64,000 nt of DNA from Corallium rubrum. Its lineage: Eukaryota; Cnidaria; Anthozoa; Scleralcyonacea; Coralliidae. Positions within the stretch are counted from its first letter, which is position 1. Each line of letters begins with the position of its first letter. Under the pieces are notes generated by a model. It saw nothing but the letters and a program-made list of their open reading frames with translations, did no database searches and was not told the DNA's origin. The stretch spans positions 895,178-959,177 of the forward strand of contig OZ036005.1 of assembly GCA_964035015.1 (NCBI GenBank), in the 5' to 3' direction. Shown here in pieces: positions 9,850-46,059 of the stretch. The translations under genes were made by a program, and so were the position numbers.

Positions 9850-10649
9850 CTATAGCATAGGCCAGAAAATGATTGTCGAGTTCCCAGGCCACCACGGTCA
9901 ACAGTGAGACTCTTCGAACGACAATCACGAGCATAGTGACCCACCTTACCACAGTGGTAACACTTGACTGATGACCTTGTCAAACTTTGACTTTGATTCT
10001 TGCTTTGCATGGCTGCAACTGATGCAGTAAGCTGTTGCTGATTGGTAGATAATTCTGCCAATTTCTGCATGATCTCTGACTCAGGACTAGCATTGGATGG
10101 ACCGCTACCCATTCCACTTGTTGAAACGGCAGAAACTGTTGAATCCGTTTGCTCAATTTTGGTGGCACGCTGCACCAGTTCAGCGAGAGTTGCAGTATCT
10201 GCCATCACCCAGGACAGCTTGCGTGCAATATCACCCTTCAACGCATTGCGAAAGTGAGCCAAAGCAAGGGAGTCGCAGGTGTTTTTATCTGTAACACCTG
10301 GAAAAGCTTTGCTAACAAGTTGGAGTATGGAATATTTGAGTTCCACTGCAGATTCCCCCGATTTTTGGCGGCGATCAGCGAGCTCTTTTTGCCAATCCGC
10401 TGCAGTTTTCTGCGATTGAAACCGTTCGATTAATGCTTCTTTTGCATGAGCGAAAGTATCTCGTTGGTCAGTCGTTAAAACACTAAAGAATACTTTAGCC
10501 TCACCTTTCAACGATAAATGTAAACACGCCACTTTCTTGTCATCTTCTTCAATTCCCTTGGCGACGAAAAACGACTCGACTTGATTTAGGTGGCTCTCGA
10601 CCGTAGGGCCATCCGTGTGATCCCATAACGATGCTGTAATAGACGTCAT
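9783..10649 (-). CDS. gag: Gypsy gag polyprotein
   Basis: A 288-residue frame starting at an ATG about 150 bases inside the 5' LTR and ending TAA. The N-terminal two thirds is helical capsid-like sequence of the retrotransposon gag type (LHLSLKGEAKVFFSVL, ELVQRATKIEQ). The C-terminus has two CCHC zinc knuckles, CYHCGKVGHYARDC and CYRCQKPGHRAAQC (both CX2CX4HX4C), which package the RNA. The last 22 codons overlap pol. Two knuckles and separate gag and pol frames are common in cnidarian gypsy lineages. Confidence 0.93.
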   Translation of the reverse strand: MTSITASLWDHTDGPTVESHLNQVESFFVAKGIEEDDKKVACLHLSLKGEAKVFFSVLTTDQRDTFAHAKEALIERFQSQKTAADWQKELADRRQKSGESAVELKYSILQLVSKAFPGVTDKNTCDSLALAHFRNALKGDIARKLSWVMADTATLAELVQRATKIEQTDSTVSAVSTSGMGSGPSNASPESEIMQKLAELSTNQQQLTASVAAMQSKNQSQSLTRSSVKCYHCGKVGHYARDCRSKSLTVDRGGLGTRQSFSGLCYRCQKPGHRAAQCTTFLPPPSGN

Positions 10650-10775
10650 TTTGTTTTCTTTTACTCAATCAGACAACACTTCGTATACGTATAACTTCTC
10701 TTCTCGATCACTGTTCAGGCCTCGAACTCGGCATTAAAACCAACAAAGTTAATAAAACAAATATATCCTTCAGAT

Positions 10776-10793
10776 ATCCCACCGCTGCCACCA
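10776..10793 (-). promoter_or_regulatory. Primer-binding site, tRNA-Leu
   Basis: One base inside the 5' LTR, the minus strand reads TGGTGGCAGCGGTGGGAT. This matches the complement of a tRNA-Leu 3' end (ATCCCACCGCTGCCA plus CCA) over 18 bases. The assignment is from remembered tRNA-Leu sequence and should be checked against the host tRNA set. Confidence 0.8.
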
Positions 10794-10794
10794 A

Positions 10795-10949
10795 TGTTAT
10801 AATGATTTAGCTTTTATTTAAAAGTATGCTTGCACGCCATCTCGTATTCTCAATCCCGAACGTTCACACATGCTTTTCCACAATCCCGCGCCTTCTCCCC
10901 ACTTCCGCTCTCAGACCACTTCATGTAGTCGCAATATACTGTCTCAACA
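10795..10949 (-). repeat. 5' LTR of gypsy element
   Basis: Near-identical partner of 5754-5908. It is adjacent to the primer-binding site, so it is the transcribing LTR. Confidence 0.95.
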
Positions 10950-10979
10950 GTAGACAACATGAGAGATGAACTGTCAAAA

Positions 10980-11047
10980 GTAAGTTTATTTTAATGATTT
11001 ACGGAACTATAAGTTAAAATACGGCAACATTTTCCAAGTTTATATAC
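10980..11047. repeat. Outer inverted-repeat arm (right)
   Basis: Inverted partner of 5123-5190. Together they frame the LINE fragment, the palindrome and the later gypsy insertion. Confidence 0.8.
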
Positions 11048-11141
11048 ATAACAAATACAACAACTGTAAACCTAGTGTGCGGTTGGGTAACTGTGGTTAG
11101 TGAATGTAATAACTAATAAGTGAATAAGATGACAAACCATA

Positions 11142-37132
<25,991 letters not shown>

Positions 37133-37184
37133 TTTAGTAATTTTCCAAAAAAAAAGTAAATCAAAGACGCGGCATAGTTAAGAG

Positions 37185-37469
37185 AATAAAGCATCTTCTG
37201 TCTTTACAAGTTTGATGAGACATTTGCAAGGCGCTTACACCGATGCACCACTATTTTAAGTGTATACATGGACTCGAGGACTTTGATTTTATACATTAAA
37301 GGACAACTGTTCTAACTGTATTCTATGTAATTTGAATTAATTTAAATCTAGTAGGTTCAGTTTCGCTTCTTAAATTAGGAATTTTACTTGCTGACTTGTG
37401 TATAATATAGTAGCGTAATAAGTGTCCCCAATTAGTTGTAAAAACTAAATTTGTCGACACTGAAATAAA
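37185..37469 (+). terminator. Poly(A) signals of downstream PABPC gene
   Basis: AATAAA at 37185-37190 (53 bases after the stop) and at 37464-37469. Either could end the transcript. The 3' UTR block homologous to the upstream gene's lies further on, at about 37735-37800, so sequence has been inserted since duplication. Confidence 0.55.
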
Positions 37470-37809
37470 GTCATTAATTCAATACAAGCCCCCAACTGGG
37501 GAAAACAAAGATTTAAATTCCATGCTCTCACAATTACTGAAACAATCTGGATTTTGTTATAAGGGAACTCTTTTTTTACCAAGTTTATTTTAAAGTGACT
37601 TTTCATAGTTTTCCTACATTTTGCTTGTGATTTTATACAATCTTTACTTACAGTAATATGTTTTTAGTTTATATTTTTATTTGTAATTTTTCAGGGCCCT
37701 ACTGAAAATCGCTTTGCGCGAGTAGGCTTCCTAATCGGTGACATTAAAAACTTGTTAAATCTTATTGTCTCTTTTCTCGTTGATCTGCAATTAAATCGTT
37801 TTTCCGGAG

Positions 37810-38110
37810 TTATAATGAACTTACTCGCTCATATACTGTGACCTCGTTATCAAAACCATTCTCTGCAGTTTACCATCTTTTCAATTTTTGACTATTTACT
37901 TCCTGGTGATAACTCATTTTGATGACGTCAATTATATCTGCCGGGGGGAATGCCTTCCTGGCCGTCTTGTTATCCCCCCGTCTCCCTCTTCTACCCTTCC
38001 GAACGTCACTATAAAATTGGAACGTAATCAACTTCATGACGTGTTCAGATTAGAAATATTGGCATTTGGACTTGATAAAATGCAGAAGAAAAGAGTGCTG
38101 GCGGGTGATA
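37810..38110. repeat. Dispersed repeat, copy 1
   Basis: TTTTCAATTTTTGACTATT, then ATGCCTTCCTGG, then CTCCCTCTTCTACCCTTCC and ACTATAAAATTGGAACG recur in order at 44660-45060. Non-coding; class unknown. Confidence 0.65.
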
Positions 38111-38315
38111 TTTTGCCAATATGCATGTGTCTTTTAATTAATAAATACTAAATTTCAACTATTGTTTTGAGGATTAAAATGGAGGTACATGTCAAATTAG
38201 TTAATAACTGTTTCGAATTTCCGACTAATTGTCCACTTTTAATATGCATCGCATCTACGGTTCGAATCGCGGTGTTTTGTCCATAGAGATCATATAAATA
38301 CTAGAGGGGGCATTG

Positions 38316-38880
38316 GCGGGAAAATTTGGTAACCACATGGCTGGTTGGCAAATGTACTAGACCCAGTCCTTTGCCAACCAACCCTCCTAATGTTTGCCTC
38401 CAAAAAAATCCAAGATGGCGACGTTCAATTGGTTACCGCGGTTACTAGAGGGGGCATCCTATGGTTTTCTCGGTCTAAAACATCTAATCTGCGGAGTTCA
38501 GTTGCACTTGAGTTTTCGATTGTTTCTCAAATGGGACACCAAATTTTTGTATCCCACTTCGTAAGATTTATCAAATGTAAAAAAGGACGCTCATTAGTCA
38601 TTAATTGCCGTCATTATAAAGAAATCTCCATAACTTAGCGTCCGAAAGTGCGTCAATAAAAAGCCCGCGAAAATAAAAGTCAAAGGCGGGTTGAGTCCAC
38701 GCGTTTAGGACAGCGGTAAGTTAAATAGCGGTGTATTTTGATTGGTTGCTGGGTAGGCCATTCGCGTATCTGATTGGTCAATATAGTTTTGGCGGCGGTT
38801 TCTGATGTGGAAGGCAGATTCAAAAGAAATCTGCAATGTCGACATCAAGCTTTACGTTGTGAATTATTGCAGCTTTACGC
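38316..38880 (+). promoter_or_regulatory. E2F/CCAAT-type promoter-like region
   Basis: GGCGGGAAA at 38316-38324, CCCGCGAAAAT near 38664, and two inverted CCAAT boxes (ATTGG at 38741 and 38773) precede the short frame at 38932. This combination is typical of cell-cycle-regulated animal promoters. It is inference only; no TATA box is seen. Confidence 0.35.
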
Positions 38881-38931
38881 TATTCTTCTTTGAAGCTATT
38901 CCTTGTTATCCAAAGACTTGACTAAAGTAAT

Positions 38932-39144
38932 ATGTCCAGAGGAAAGTTAACGAATGAGACTCATGCACTGTCACATTCAATTGGCAAAATGCACATGAAT
39001 ACGCCGTTGGCGAAGAAGACACTGAAGCAAGGCGAACTCGAGGAAAGCATCTTCAGTGACGACATTTCGGGGCCACTGAGTCCTCCACCGACTATAGATG
39101 TTAAACAGAAAAGAGAACGAAATACAATTAAACCAAAGAGATAA
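38932..39144 (+). CDS. Short hypothetical ORF, possible host 5' exon
   Basis: A 70-residue frame from an ATG (MSRGKLTNETHALSHSIGK), hydrophilic and Ser/Pro-rich (GPLSPPPTIDVKQKRER), with no recognised family. It overlaps the start of the helicase remnant at 39098 in another frame, so the last residues may come from element sequence. It may be the 5' coding end of a host gene interrupted by the Helentron-like insertion. Confidence 0.3.
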   Translation: MSRGKLTNETHALSHSIGKMHMNTPLAKKTLKQGELEESIFSDDISGPLSPPPTIDVKQKRERNTIKPKR

Positions 39145-40243
39145 ACCATCAGGGATAATATGGGTACAGTTTGATCATGCTAATGTCGGTGAGAAGACTA
39201 GACATGAGAATAGGCAACTTTATGTCCAAGGTATTGAACCAACATGGACTCCAATGAAACCAATCACTACTCAGTTTGCTGTTGGTAGAAATCAAACAGC
39301 TCAAGTTGTAAGAAAACAGTTTCCATTGCGGCCAGCTGCTGCTAAAACAATTTATCGATCACAAGGTGATACTGAGCAAAAAATATTTGTTAATTTTAAT
39401 ACTAGAAGAGCAATACCTCATATACATTATGTTGGTCTTAGCAGAGTAACAACGATAGAGGGATTCTATGTCACTGACTTGTGTGAACAAAAAATAGCTG
39501 TCAATCCTTTTGTGAAGGCTGAAATGGAGAGTTTACGAACTGAACGTTGTCTTAAACTTAGTGTGTCTCCTATTTATAGTTTTGATCAAGTACTATTTAA
39601 AATTTGCTTTCTTAATGCAAGGTCATTACACAAACATATTGATGATGTTCGCCATGATCTAAATTATACAAGTACTGACATCAATATTTTTTCAGAAACA
39701 AGATTTATTAGTTCAGATAATGATAATATGTATGCAATTGATGGCTATACATTGCTTAGAAATGATGCTCAATCATCAGTAACTTCAAGACCTTATGGAG
39801 GTACAGCAGTCTATAGTAGGGTTGAATTTATCCCTGGGTATCCACGTGCTTATAATATTAATGGTGTTGAGATAACTATTATGAAGGCAATGATTCTTCC
39901 ACATGTAACCATAATAGGTGTATATCGTTCACCTAGAATGCTAATACAGCAATTGTGCGATGCTTTAAATGAGCTACTTGCATTTTCAACTTCTCAGTTC
40001 AATATTGTTATTGGTGATTTTAATATTAACTGGTTAGATCAAACCAATAGAAGGTCCCTATATAATCTATTTGTAAATGATTATAATTACAGACAATTAA
40101 TATCCAGTTGCACAACAGACAACGAAACAATTATAGATCATATTTATACAAATCTACCTGAATCACAAGCTAATGTACACATTTTAGAAACCTATTTCTC
40201 TGATCACAAAGCAATATGTGCATTAATTAATTGTTTTAATTAA
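39104..40243 (+). CDS. Helentron-type PIF1 helicase C-terminus fused to endonuclease domain
   Basis: This frame joins two parts. The first is the C-terminal motor of a PIF1-family helicase as in Helitron RepHel: motif V-like RPAAAKTIYRSQGDTE and motif VI-like HYVGLSRVTTIEGFYV. From about residue 165 there follows an endonuclease/exonuclease/phosphatase domain: KICFLNARSLHKHIDDV, FSETRF, VIGDFNINWL and SDHKAI. This helicase-EEP fusion is characteristic of Helentron (Helitron2) elements. The Rep and N-terminal helicase parts are missing, so the copy is 5'-truncated. The retained frame is open to its stop. The catalytic GDFN and SDH motifs are intact. Confidence 0.8.
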   Translation, partial: NRKENEIQLNQRDKPSGIIWVQFDHANVGEKTRHENRQLYVQGIEPTWTPMKPITTQFAVGRNQTAQVVRKQFPLRPAAAKTIYRSQGDTEQKIFVNFNTRRAIPHIHYVGLSRVTTIEGFYVTDLCEQKIAVNPFVKAEMESLRTERCLKLSVSPIYSFDQVLFKICFLNARSLHKHIDDVRHDLNYTSTDINIFSETRFISSDNDNMYAIDGYTLLRNDAQSSVTSRPYGGTAVYSRVEFIPGYPRAYNINGVEITIMKAMILPHVTIIGVYRSPRMLIQQLCDALNELLAFSTSQFNIVIGDFNINWLDQTNRRSLYNLFVNDYNYRQLISSCTTDNETIIDHIYTNLPESQANVHILETYFSDHKAICALINCFN

Positions 40244-40689
40244 TTGTATCGTTAATATATTATATTAATATTGCAATAACTGGCATTTAGCTCCAGCCAC
40301 ACAGGAGATAATCATATCATACTTAGTTTTAAGTAAAAGCATTTTCGCTAGGCATGTTGCAAGAGAACCAGGTAAGCATTTCTTATTGTTATCCTTTCCC
40401 CCAGACCCATGCAACATCATCCATTATCAGTGGTATGTCCACTGGTGGGGGTGGGGGGCAGCATGTGCCACCCTCATCCTACACATACATCGATGCTGTG
40501 CTGTCTACGTACCAGAAGAATTCAGCTAATATAATCCATCTAGTAACTATACCCCTGATGTGAATCTTTGTCCCCCTCAACACCAAATACCCTTGATTTG
40601 TATCATGTAAAAATTATAGATTACATTTTATGGCTGACCTTTATTATTATCATTAATTGTTTTCTATTGTCCTTGTGTTTTAAGGCATT
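40244..40689. other. Spacer between helicase-endonuclease and RPA-like frames
   Basis: Contains a 69-codon frame (40354-40563) of no recognised family and a GTAAGC...CCCCCAG pair that could mark a very short intron. No further gene is seen. Confidence 0.4.
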
Positions 40690-41937
40690 ATGAGCAATGA
40701 GGACAATACCATGGACAATATAACTCCCACTGATGTCCAGAACAGTGAACATGCAAGTAGTGGCTCATCCGGTGAACAATTCATTGCAACCAGTGACGAT
40801 TATCCTATAGACAATCTAGACCTTACTCAACTTTTTAGCACTGAAGTTGCATCTATCACTCAATCACATTCTTGCAGTGATCAAGAAGAAACCCAGCATA
40901 CTCAAACTGAGACAGAATCTCCTTCAGTTGCTGATAAAGAAGACGAAATTGTGGGATATATTCATAATCTGTCACCTTTAAAGAGTGGGAAGTACTTTGA
41001 TTTTCAGTTGCAAGGAAAGGACAAAACAGTCCGAGGGATTTGCTTCTCTCCGCCAAAGCTTAAACGATTCGAAGAATTCAGCAACATAAGCTCCCCTGTA
41101 AAAGTAAAGAAATTTCGTATTGACACACAATCAAATTCTGAAGATTATATTATGGAAAGTGATATGTCAATTGAACACTTTCCTGACGTAAACTTTCAGA
41201 AACAACAAATGTCTACCACCATGAACATCTCTACTGTCAAAACTCTGTGTATTGGACAATTACTTACACTGAAAGCAAAAGTGGCACACCTACATGTGCC
41301 AAAGAAAGTATAATCTCAGAACCTACTATTGCAAGAAGCTATGCTTGTAGATCCTTCCAGCACAATTAAATTTGTGCTATGGGAGAACTTTGTTGGCACC
41401 ATACAGCAAGGTAGCACGTATTCATTTCATGACATAAGAGTAAAGAAAGACAAATTCTCAAGTGAAATCTTTCTAAATACTGCAAAAAATGGTAGTAAAA
41501 TCACCGATGAGGAACCGTTCCAAGAGATGCTGCCTGTAACAGCAGAAATGCCAAGTAGCACAGTTACTGCAGAACTGAAGGGTATAACTAAGTTTGCTTG
41601 CTACCTGTGTTGTTACAAATGCAACAAGAAAATTGACCCACTCCATCTCGCATTGTTCATTGTTCATTGTTCAAGCTGCCATTTCAAGCAAAAGCAGTCA
41701 GCATGCCATAACCATTGGTATGCACAAGTGGTATTCGAAGAAGTTAACACTAAGAAGAAAATTAACCTGACCTTGTTTCAAGATGCCATTAAACAAGCAA
41801 TTCAGCTCAACAACTGTGGTGAACAAGAACGTCATCTCACTGAATTGGACATAGAAGAAGTTCTACTTACCTTGCCAGATACTCTTATGGTCACATACCA
41901 TAAACAAAATAGAGTTGTTACAAAAATTGCAATATAA
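40690..41937 (+). pseudogene. RPA-like OB-fold protein with one in-frame stop
   Basis: One continuous frame of 415 codons interrupted only by TAA at 41311-41313. The N-terminal 75 residues are acidic and Ser/Thr-rich. Then come an OB-fold-like domain (VGYIHNLSPLKSGKYFDFQL, RGICFSPPK), a second one (IGQLLTLKAKVAHLHVP, stop, LLLQEAMLVDPSSTIKFVLW) and a zinc-ribbon-like segment with CYLCCYKC and CSSC. Such single-stranded-DNA-binding RPA-like proteins accompany Helitrons and Helentrons. Placement just after the helicase-endonuclease frame on the same strand supports one element. The stop makes this copy a pseudogene unless read through or wrongly sequenced. Confidence 0.7.
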
Positions 41938-42235
41938 GATGTACTCTTCATTACTACCAAACCATACAATTATGAACATGTGAACCTTTCTAGAAACACA
42001 TTTTGTATACGTTGTGTGCGCTGTTCATATTCGGACCTTATGATCCAAACATACATTTGTTTCACATTGAAGCTTGCATGTATAGCGACAGTTACCTCGT
42101 TGTGTTCAATTCATTGTTTATGTTGTTTATTTTTGTTATATGTTTACGTTGATGTTAAATAAATGTTGCGTTTGCTCATACTTTGTTGTTATTGTTACAT
42201 TAGCACGGTTAGCCAGCATTGCCCAGAAAGAAATG
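41938..42235. other. 3' flank of the RPA-like frame
   Basis: AT-rich sequence with AATAAA at about 42159. No Helitron 3' hairpin/CTRR terminus could be fixed here. Confidence 0.4.
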
Positions 42236-42482
42236 AGACTAAAGACCGAGACACACCGCACGCGATTCAGCAACGCGGCGCGATTTTTCAATCTTTGAAG
42301 GCAAATAAAATTGTCCATGAAAGGAAATTTTGGAAGCCATGTAGAGCAGATAAGTCAAGATGTACTAGCGCTATGAAATTTAAAAAAAGATTATATCAGG
42401 AACAAATTTACTTGCTTTTGAAAATTGAACAATCGCGCCGCGTTGCCGAATCGCGTTCGGTGTGTGTGGGCCTTAACTGTGT
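42236..42482. repeat. MITE with CGCGGCGCGATT arms
   Basis: Inverted arms: ACACACCGCACGCGATTCAG, then CAACGCGGCGCGATTTTTCAA, and at the right TTGAACAATCGCGCCGCGTTG, then CGAATCGCGTTCGGTGTGT. Flanks resemble TTAA. Non-coding. Confidence 0.75.
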
Positions 42483-42514
42483 ACTGTAGAGAGAATCGCA
42501 AAAATTCAAATAAA

Positions 42515-42925
42515 CAAGACGCCCGCTAGGCGTGAACTCGGGCTACTGTGGGCTGGGTGCCTTGCAAAATAATAGAACAACAGCAGTGCTGTTTGGAGTT
42601 AATGGTTGAATTTGATGCAACTTTCAGTCAATTGACTGTAGTAGTGGAATATTCAGCATAGAGAAAATCATGGTGGGTATACTGGTGTACCAAAACATTG
42701 ATTTGGCAGCCATACTGGTCTGCCAAAACATTGAAATGGTGGCCATACTGGTGTACCAAAACAATGAAATAGTGGCCATACTGGTGTAGCAAAACATTGA
42801 AATAGTGGCCATACTGGTGCACCAAAACAATGAAATAGTGGCCATACTGGTGCACCAAAACAATGAAATAGTGGTCATACTGGTGTACCAAAACAATGAA
42901 ATAGTGGCTAATTGGCCATGTATGC
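42515..42925 (+). mobile_element. 33-bp-minisatellite element, copy C (left part)
   Basis: The first 220 bases match copy B from 19340 almost base for base, then about seven 33-bp units (42670-42910) follow. The right half is absent: the array stops at CTAATTGGCCATGTATGCAT. Confidence 0.75.
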
Positions 42926-43024
42926 ATTGACATGTATGCATTGGGAAGCCATTTAAAGGCTTGCTAAAAATAATCCCTTTTGAAACCTAAAAATAATTTC
43001 CATAAATTATATAATTATCTTGAG

Positions 43025-43130
43025 GATATCTAGTCTCCTTCGCAGACCTTATGCTCACGTTTATTCCCCAACCAAGGAGTGTTCCTAGCGAGCCATAAGA
43101 ACGTCTGCGAAGGAGACTAGAGGATATCAT
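43025..43130. repeat. Short fold-back element
   Basis: Ends GATATCTAGTCTCCTTCGCAGAC and its inverse bound about 106 bases. Non-coding. Confidence 0.75.
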
Positions 43131-44640
43131 GCAGGAGTGCTTATTATAAGTAAAAACATGACTAGTACTTGAGGGAAATTAGCGATTAAATTTCGCCGCC
43201 GCCAGGAGAAGATTTGTGGGCCCGAGGACTTTTACAAATTTTCCCAAGGCCAGGCTTTCTGGCGATCCTACTTTTTCTGCACTCTTCTACTTTTCCTACT
43301 TTTTATGCAAAATTGCTCCTACTTTTTCACTTAAAATCCTAGTTTTTTTTTGAAAACTGTTTTGTGGAATCATGTTTTGACTTGATACTGACAAGAGAAA
43401 GAGTAAAACTCAGAAGTAAAACTTGGTTGGCTGTAGGGGAAGAGGAGGTCACTTTTGTATGTTTCATTTTAGTATTAAATTGTATATTTTAATCACAAAA
43501 AATTTCTATTTTTGTCCTACTTTTTTGTACGTTTTCCTACTTTTTATTCCTACTTTTTAGAAAATTTTAGTCCTACTTTTGTCCTACTTTTTTACAGGAA
43601 AACTTTGAGAATCTTACCGACAGGAAATTTACACGGTTGATCTGCTTCCTGTAATAATATGATATTTTTTTCGGTGGCAAGTAGGCACATTGCGAAATAT
43701 AGGTCTTAGTTTTCCGGGTAGTGCAATGTATTTATGTATACGAACAATCATGAAATAGTACTATATTTTCAACAGTCCCCGCGCCGCAAACTCCCTCGCC
43801 AATTCGTATAAAATGAGAACATCACGCTACTATCAGCAACAACATTCACTAAAAGGCTGTAAACAGTATTAAACCTAATCACATCGTGACAATCAGTCTT
43901 TTTGTATCGAAGTGGAAATATTTGAGGAAGAAAAAAGATCATGATTAGTGATTAGTGATTACGAAACCTATCGCTGTAAACGTGAAGTCGTAAATACCGA
44001 CGACTGACGCGAGACTAGACTGCTTCTAACTATTTAAAATGAACAAACACAATAATATTTTTGACCATTTATGCTCTTTTTGATATTTGGGACCTTTACA
44101 GAACTTTCTTAATATACTTTAGACTTTAATTCCATTTTTCTCATTTTTTCTTTTTGCGACTTTGAGAAAAGATATCTTGAGATGGATTTAACCGATTGAC
44201 TTGCAATTTTCAGGGTTTGTTATTCTTAGTCCAGGTTGTGTTTTAAGCATATAATTTTTTGATAGGGTGCATGCCCTCAAAGTTATCAGGTTTTAACACA
44301 CAGAATTTTCTTCGTCAAACTTAATTCATCATTATTAATTGTGTTTTCAACATTTCACAATTTTCTATGCTTAAAACATCAATCGATATGTGATCTTTAA
44401 ACTGTCTAAAGCACATTCATTTCCATCCATTATACCAAGAGTTATCTTTTCTCAAGTTAACCTCGGGCACGTTGTACAATAAACTGTTCGGTGCCACCTT
44501 GAATTGGTTTTTGATGCTTGAAATATTTATTTTTGTAATCCCTGGTTCATATGGATTCTGGAAATATAAGGTGTGCTATAGTTTGGAATAAAAACTTAGA
44601 TGTGAAAAATGTATGAAAAATGGCCTTATGGTAGCCTGCG
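43131..44640. other. Intergenic, no gene seen
   Basis: AT-rich, with imperfect repeats of TCCTACTTTT around 43265-43590. No coding frame or known element was recognised. Confidence 0.5.
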
Positions 44641-44649
44641 AGCAGGCTA

Positions 44650-45070
44650 GAGTTTATCAGGTGAACTTACTCACTCTATTTCGTTATCAAAACTAATCTT
44701 GGCAGTTCATATACCACCTTTTCAATTTTTGACTATTAAAGTAAAGACCTACTAATATGAACGATTTTCTGATTGGCTATAAGTAACTAATCACATTGTC
44801 GATTATCAATTTGTTTCCATGCTCCTTGCTGATTAGGGTTAGGGGAAGGTGTTGAGTTAGGTCACTGATCTCAAATAATAGACTCGTTAGGTTGGTTTAG
44901 GTTATCAGTCTTCTCCTGTTGATAACTCGATGTCGTCAGTTGTATCTGTGCGGGGGGATGCCTTCCTGGTCTCTCGTTATTTCCCCCCTCTCCCTCTTCT
45001 ACCCTTCCCAAAGTTACTATAAAATTGGAACGCTATCATCTTCACGTGTTAAGATTAGAAATATTGCCAG
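44650..45070. repeat. Dispersed repeat, copy 2
   Basis: Diverged partner of 37810-38110, in the same order and orientation. Confidence 0.65.
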
Positions 45071-45134
45071 TAGTAATACCCCCCACTCTGGCGGATTCAT
45101 AATTAATTAGGTAAATTGAATTTTTAATGAGGAT

Positions 45135-45345
45135 TGAAATTACGTCATTATTTCTCAGGCTCCTATGGGACCTCCTAACCCTAATCTTATTATGCATACG
45201 TCATTATTTCTCAGGCTCCTTTGGGACGTCGTAACCCTAACTTTCCCCCCTAGCCCTAGCTGTTACTTAACCCCCCTGGTATTCACTACGTCATATATTC
45301 AACTTATTATTTATTCAATCTCAGGCTCCTTTGGGACACTCTAAT
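45135..45345. repeat. Subterminal repeats at Polinton-like left end
   Basis: Three copies of TCTCAGGCTCCTTTGGGAC separated by about 60-110 bases, with ACGTCAT repeats between. They precede the first Polinton gene and resemble the arrangement at the ends of the palindromic derivative. The exact terminus and TIR were not identified. Confidence 0.45.
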
Positions 45346-45471
45346 CCTAACCTTTGACTCCCTATGAGCCGCTCAGGCAAATGCTAGAGTTGATTCTGTT
45401 ATAAGTACTAAAGTACGGTGTTGTGTATATACACTTTACCTCAACAATCGGTACGGTAAACGTTTGACAAG

Positions 45472-45819
45472 ATGGATATTATTTACGATGAGTTAAAGAA
45501 AAATAACATTGATATCGACAGAGACACTTTGTCGTATTACCTTAAACATTTACTAGAAGAACATAGAGTACTATTCGACAGCATCAGTGAACAAATACCC
45601 AGAATATGTCTTCAACACGTTTATGAAGAGATGAACCTTAACAATTTCGGTCGAATTATCGCATATCTAACCCTGGTGTATAGAGTAAACGAATCCTTGG
45701 ATGAAGAATCAATTCGAGAAGCCGTAAGAAGAACGATCGATGATTTGACATGTATTGACTTGACAACATATGAAATAAAATTCTCTTGGTTTAAACGGCT
45801 GATTCGACTATTTTATTAA
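45472..45819 (+). CDS. Small Bcl-2-like (BH1 motif) protein of Polinton/adintovirus-like element
   Basis: A 115-residue ATG-initiated frame, largely helical. NNFGRIIAYLTLVY resembles a BH1 signature (NWGRIvAfl) after an amphipathic stretch (LLEEHRVLFDSISEQ) that could serve as a BH2/BH3-like helix. The C-terminus (FSWFKRLIRLFY) is basic and aromatic. Bcl-2-like proteins are known from Polinton-related adintoviruses, where they would restrain host apoptosis. Decayed homologues in both arms of 25322-30112 show that it is a regular gene of this lineage. The Bcl-2 assignment rests on one motif and is tentative. Confidence 0.55.
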   Translation: MDIIYDELKKNNIDIDRDTLSYYLKHLLEEHRVLFDSISEQIPRICLQHVYEEMNLNNFGRIIAYLTLVYRVNESLDEESIREAVRRTIDDLTCIDLTTYEIKFSWFKRLIRLFY

Positions 45820-46059
45820 CGTTGTCAAGCATATTGCAAGTGTTGCTAAGACTGATATTTGCATAAACCATATGTAAAACCTCATTAAAAACTCATTAGT
45901 AATGTAGACAAAAGAACGAGTCTGGGCGAGTCTGGGCGACGTCAGAGCTTGGACAAAGAAAACCTAATTAATATGTGTGTAACCATAGAGAGTTGAACAG
46001 CGTCCCTTCGTTTAGTGTATCATTCACTTACTGTTTGTCGTCAGAGTAAGATCGTCGTA

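Larger units (their letters stand above)
5750..10953 (-). mobile_element. Complete Ty3/gypsy LTR retrotransposon
   Basis: Two 155-bp LTRs (5754-5908 and 10795-10949, TG...CA ends) differ at one base and are flanked by a 4-bp target duplication GTAG (5750-5753, 10950-10953). On the minus strand the order is LTR, tRNA-Leu primer site, gag, pol (protease, reverse transcriptase, RNase H, integrase), polypurine tract, LTR. Domain order (integrase last) and motifs place it in Ty3/gypsy (Metaviridae). No envelope gene is present between pol and the 3' LTR. Both frames are open throughout, so the copy is young and possibly active. Confidence 0.97.
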
